Origin: Echinometra lucunter | Taxonomy: Eukaryota > Echinodermata > Echinoidea > Camarodonta > Echinometridae | Direction: 5' to 3' | NCBI GenBank assembly: GCA_029962745.1 | Contig: CM057169.1 | Span: forward strand, 21,994,437 to 22,058,436 | Length of the DNA: 64,000 bases | Shown here: positions 61,301-64,000 of the stretch, in pieces | Numbering within the stretch: the first letter of the stretch is position 1 | How the letters are laid out: each line of letters begins with the position of its first letter | Position numbers and translations under genes: made by a program | Notes under the pieces: generated by a model | Seen by the model: the letters and a program-made list of their open reading frames with translations, nothing else | Told to the model about the DNA's origin: nothing | The model's database searches: none

Positions 61301-64000
61301 TTCATCATTCCCAGACGTTTTCATCATTTTACAGACTTGGAAGCTATGAGTCATTGAGTGGCTACATGATGAAGATTGATTAGTTTATGAATATGATGTC
61401 ATGTCTCAACTTTAGGAAATGTCATGCTATGTCAGTCATGGAGGGCTTACAAATCAGAAGGGGGGTTAGTTTGAAACAAGTGGTAAGCATGTTCTTGATA
61501 ATGTTATCGAAACTTGTGAAAGAACCTGTGTAAGGAATATTGAAATGTAATTGAGTGGTGGAATGGAAAAATGTGTTAACTTTTTTGAAAGATTGACATG
61601 TAAGTGAAAGGAAGTGGTAATATGCCATTTGATATATTGCTAAACATAATCAAGTATGCTTGAAATGTCAAGTATTGTTATTTTCTACTTAATGTGCAAA
61701 ATTGCATTTAAATTGTACAATCAGCTAGAAACTGTTTTATAGGGTTAGCATGTATTTCGTATAAAATCACCTTCAAAGAACTTTACCTTTCATGTCATGT
61801 GTTAACTTTTTTGTAAAATATAGATCACCCAACTGCATTCTTTTCAGGCCCTATTCTTTTGATAGCATACAGGTGCTTTAACTTGCAATTTTATTAAGTC
61901 TGTGGAAAAGTAGCAATTTTGAAGCCTGTATTTTAATGACAAACATAGCAACATGGATTTTCTAACCACAGGTGGTTTTATGATTAAAGCATGTAACACA
62001 GTGTAGAGAGTCAGGAAATAAACATGATGTTATGTACATATACATTTATATTTGTATTTCAAAATTTAGGAAATTGCTGCCATTGTTGTCATAGTAGCAT
62101 TTCTGTGGCATCAGTGTTAATCCTATGTTGTATTGTGAATAAGCTAGGTTAATGATCCCTGTGAACCATTGTCTCTTTTAGGATATCCATTTATCTAACG
62201 TAAGGTTTCTCACTCTAGTTTTAATTATTCAAACTTCATACTACCTTTCGATAGAACAGTGATGTGTAGTGACAGACCGGTTTTGACTACTGAGGGGGGG
62301 GGGAGAATGGGGGATGGGGAACAGGGATAGAGGAAGAAAGAGAAGGAGAGGCAGAGGCATTAAAATGAAGATGATATAACTTCTATTTTCCATACCCGGC
62401 TCTCTAATGACTAACATACTACCAAATCTTGTGCCCCACCACCACTCTATGCCACTTGTATAGAATTTGTATCCATTCATTTGAATGATTCATAGTTCAG
62501 AAGATGGGCATTTTTATTGTTGTCCAAACATACCTATGAATGGAGGATATGAATTCACAGGGGGTGGGGGGGGGGTGGGGTGTTCCTGTTTTCCCTCTAC
62601 CCCAGGATATGCATTTAGCTGGGTTATGTTTATTTGAGAAAGTTGTATGAATGACAATACTTAGACAATAGATATTCCTCAGCAGGGGCAGGGGTATTCC
62701 CTTCTCCAGTGGGCCTGGTTCTGCCACTGGGCAGGGTTGTCCAGTTGAAATAGAAGTTCACCTGTTTTTCAAAAACACATTGACCTGAACTTTTTATGAC
62801 TGGTTTTGTAATTGTATTCATAAATCAGCTAGGAAATGATCCCATTGCCTTTATAAAAGGAGAAAAAGCAGAGCAGGGTCAAGTAGAAAGGTGTATCACT
62901 CTGGTTAAAGAATCATGGAAATTTATTTCAGCTCAAATTTGAACAAAATAAAAACAAGGAATGGTCACTTGAAATAGATCATCATTCTCATCATTCTACA
63001 TATATGTACTCATGTCCCAAGTATGAATCAAGTTATTTATTTTTAGGGATTTCCTTGTTTAGTTTGCTCATTCTCTTCAGTATACTTTTATACTCTTGCA
63101 CAGGTATAGAAAGAAAAAGTTATTTATCTGATAAAAGAAATTGATCCTGGATAATTGTATCAAATATCAAAGTCATTAAGACAGTCAACATTAGCTTGTT
63201 TAATGATATTTATGGTCTATGTGTGGAGGAATGGTTTCCAAAACATATTTCTTTTGAGTTATAAATAGTATGCCAGATTTCTTTGTTATGAACTATTAGG
63301 GCAGGAACATGAAGGGTGAAGGAATGTCCCCCTTCTTGTAACTGTTTAAATGATGGGAATGATGGGAAGACAGCATTGATGAAGAGAGGGTATGCCATAT
63401 ACAGAAGACAGGAGGGGTGGGAAAGTTGACTGAAAAGAAAATGAATGTAATGAATATTCAGAGAATATCAAAACCAAATTTGACCTAAGTGTATTAGACA
63501 GCATAAGCTTCATGTTTGTATGCCTGCAAAAACTTTATTGAAGTATGGCTTGAGGGATATGAAGGAAGGTAGAGGAAGGTTAAAGACCACCTGCTCAGAC
63601 TCTATGGTTGGTAACTAATTATTATAACAAGCACAGTGGATGCCAGGCGGTCAATAACCTCACCAATTACTCTATCTTTGAATTGCATTTATTTTGGGGG
63701 GGATGTCAGGTCCAATGTCAGTTGTCCAATACATTATCCTGATTTCAGTGACAGTTGCACCGTGGTCAGCTTCTTACAGTAAGTGATGGGCATCAGTTGG
63801 GAGGGGGGGGGGGGGGGGGGAGCAGAGAGACAATGCCCCCCAAATTTTAAGGTTGGGGGGACACAATAGGGTATATCCCCCAAATTTTAAGCTTAGGATC
63901 CCCTCCCCCAATTTTAAGTCAAGGTCCCCCTTTTTTGGTCAGCGTGACAGGCACGCTTTTGGATGGTGTCTTCTAAAAATAATTATGAAATGGATTGGTG

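Larger units (their letters stand above)
51841..64000 (+). other. Chain B intron 3 (at least 12 kb, continues past the edge)
   Basis: No Gly-X-Y exon was found. It holds a tandem duplication (51910-52150), a GA array (52600-52636), a 45-50 bp minisatellite (about 53800-54310), a foldback (57394-57820), a hairpin and compact ORF (57927-58317) and homopolymer G/C runs. The stretches 54320-57390, 58320-60340 and 60930-63780 show nothing I can name. Confidence 0.6.

Overview
This window is AT-rich metazoan nuclear DNA with long introns, GT-AG splice sites, many microsatellites and many palindromic mobile elements. I infer an echinoderm, most likely a sea urchin. The reasons are two divergently placed type IV collagen genes, the frequent TACATGTA and TAGGCCTA words, and the dense small foldback elements; species is not determined.

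The only genes I can establish are the 5' portions of two type IV (basement membrane) collagen genes arranged head to head. Chain A lies on the minus strand from the signal-peptide exon at 29711-29797 and runs off the left edge. Ten coding exons (888 nt, 296 codons) can be read, all starting and ending at codon boundaries and all with consensus splice sites. They encode a signal peptide, a four-cysteine 7S segment, and Gly-X-Y triple helix with typical type IV interruptions. Chain B lies on the plus strand: its start codon is at 41825, the signal peptide is split over two exons (41825-41865 and 42473-42527), and its 7S cysteine exon is at 51784-51840. Chain B continues past the right edge, with at least 12 kb of intron after exon 3.

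Layout: 1-29797 is chain A exons and introns; 29798-41824 is the 12 kb divergent intergenic region; 41825-64000 is chain B exons 1-3 and introns. Type IV chains from paired divergent genes normally assemble together into heterotrimers secreted into the basement membrane, so the arrangement suggests A and B are partner (alpha1-like and alpha2-like) chains. Which is which is unresolved, although the junction around the chain A exon 4/5 boundary (GCNGTK-GERG) resembles vertebrate alpha1(IV).

Non-genic content is mostly mobile-element relics. It includes a hAT-like element nested in another repeat, three ~487-bp elements flanked by TTAA and carrying NRF-1-like palindromes, a piggyBac-like TTAA element, several large foldbacks, and two foldbacks whose interior is a minisatellite. 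A cluster of four inverted-repeat elements and a 510-bp tandem duplication sit between the two collagen genes. I found no tRNA, rRNA, CRISPR or prokaryotic feature and no intact transposase or reverse transcriptase. No previously undescribed gene system is evident; the most unusual items are the element architectures and one compact unidentified ORF near 58.1 kb.
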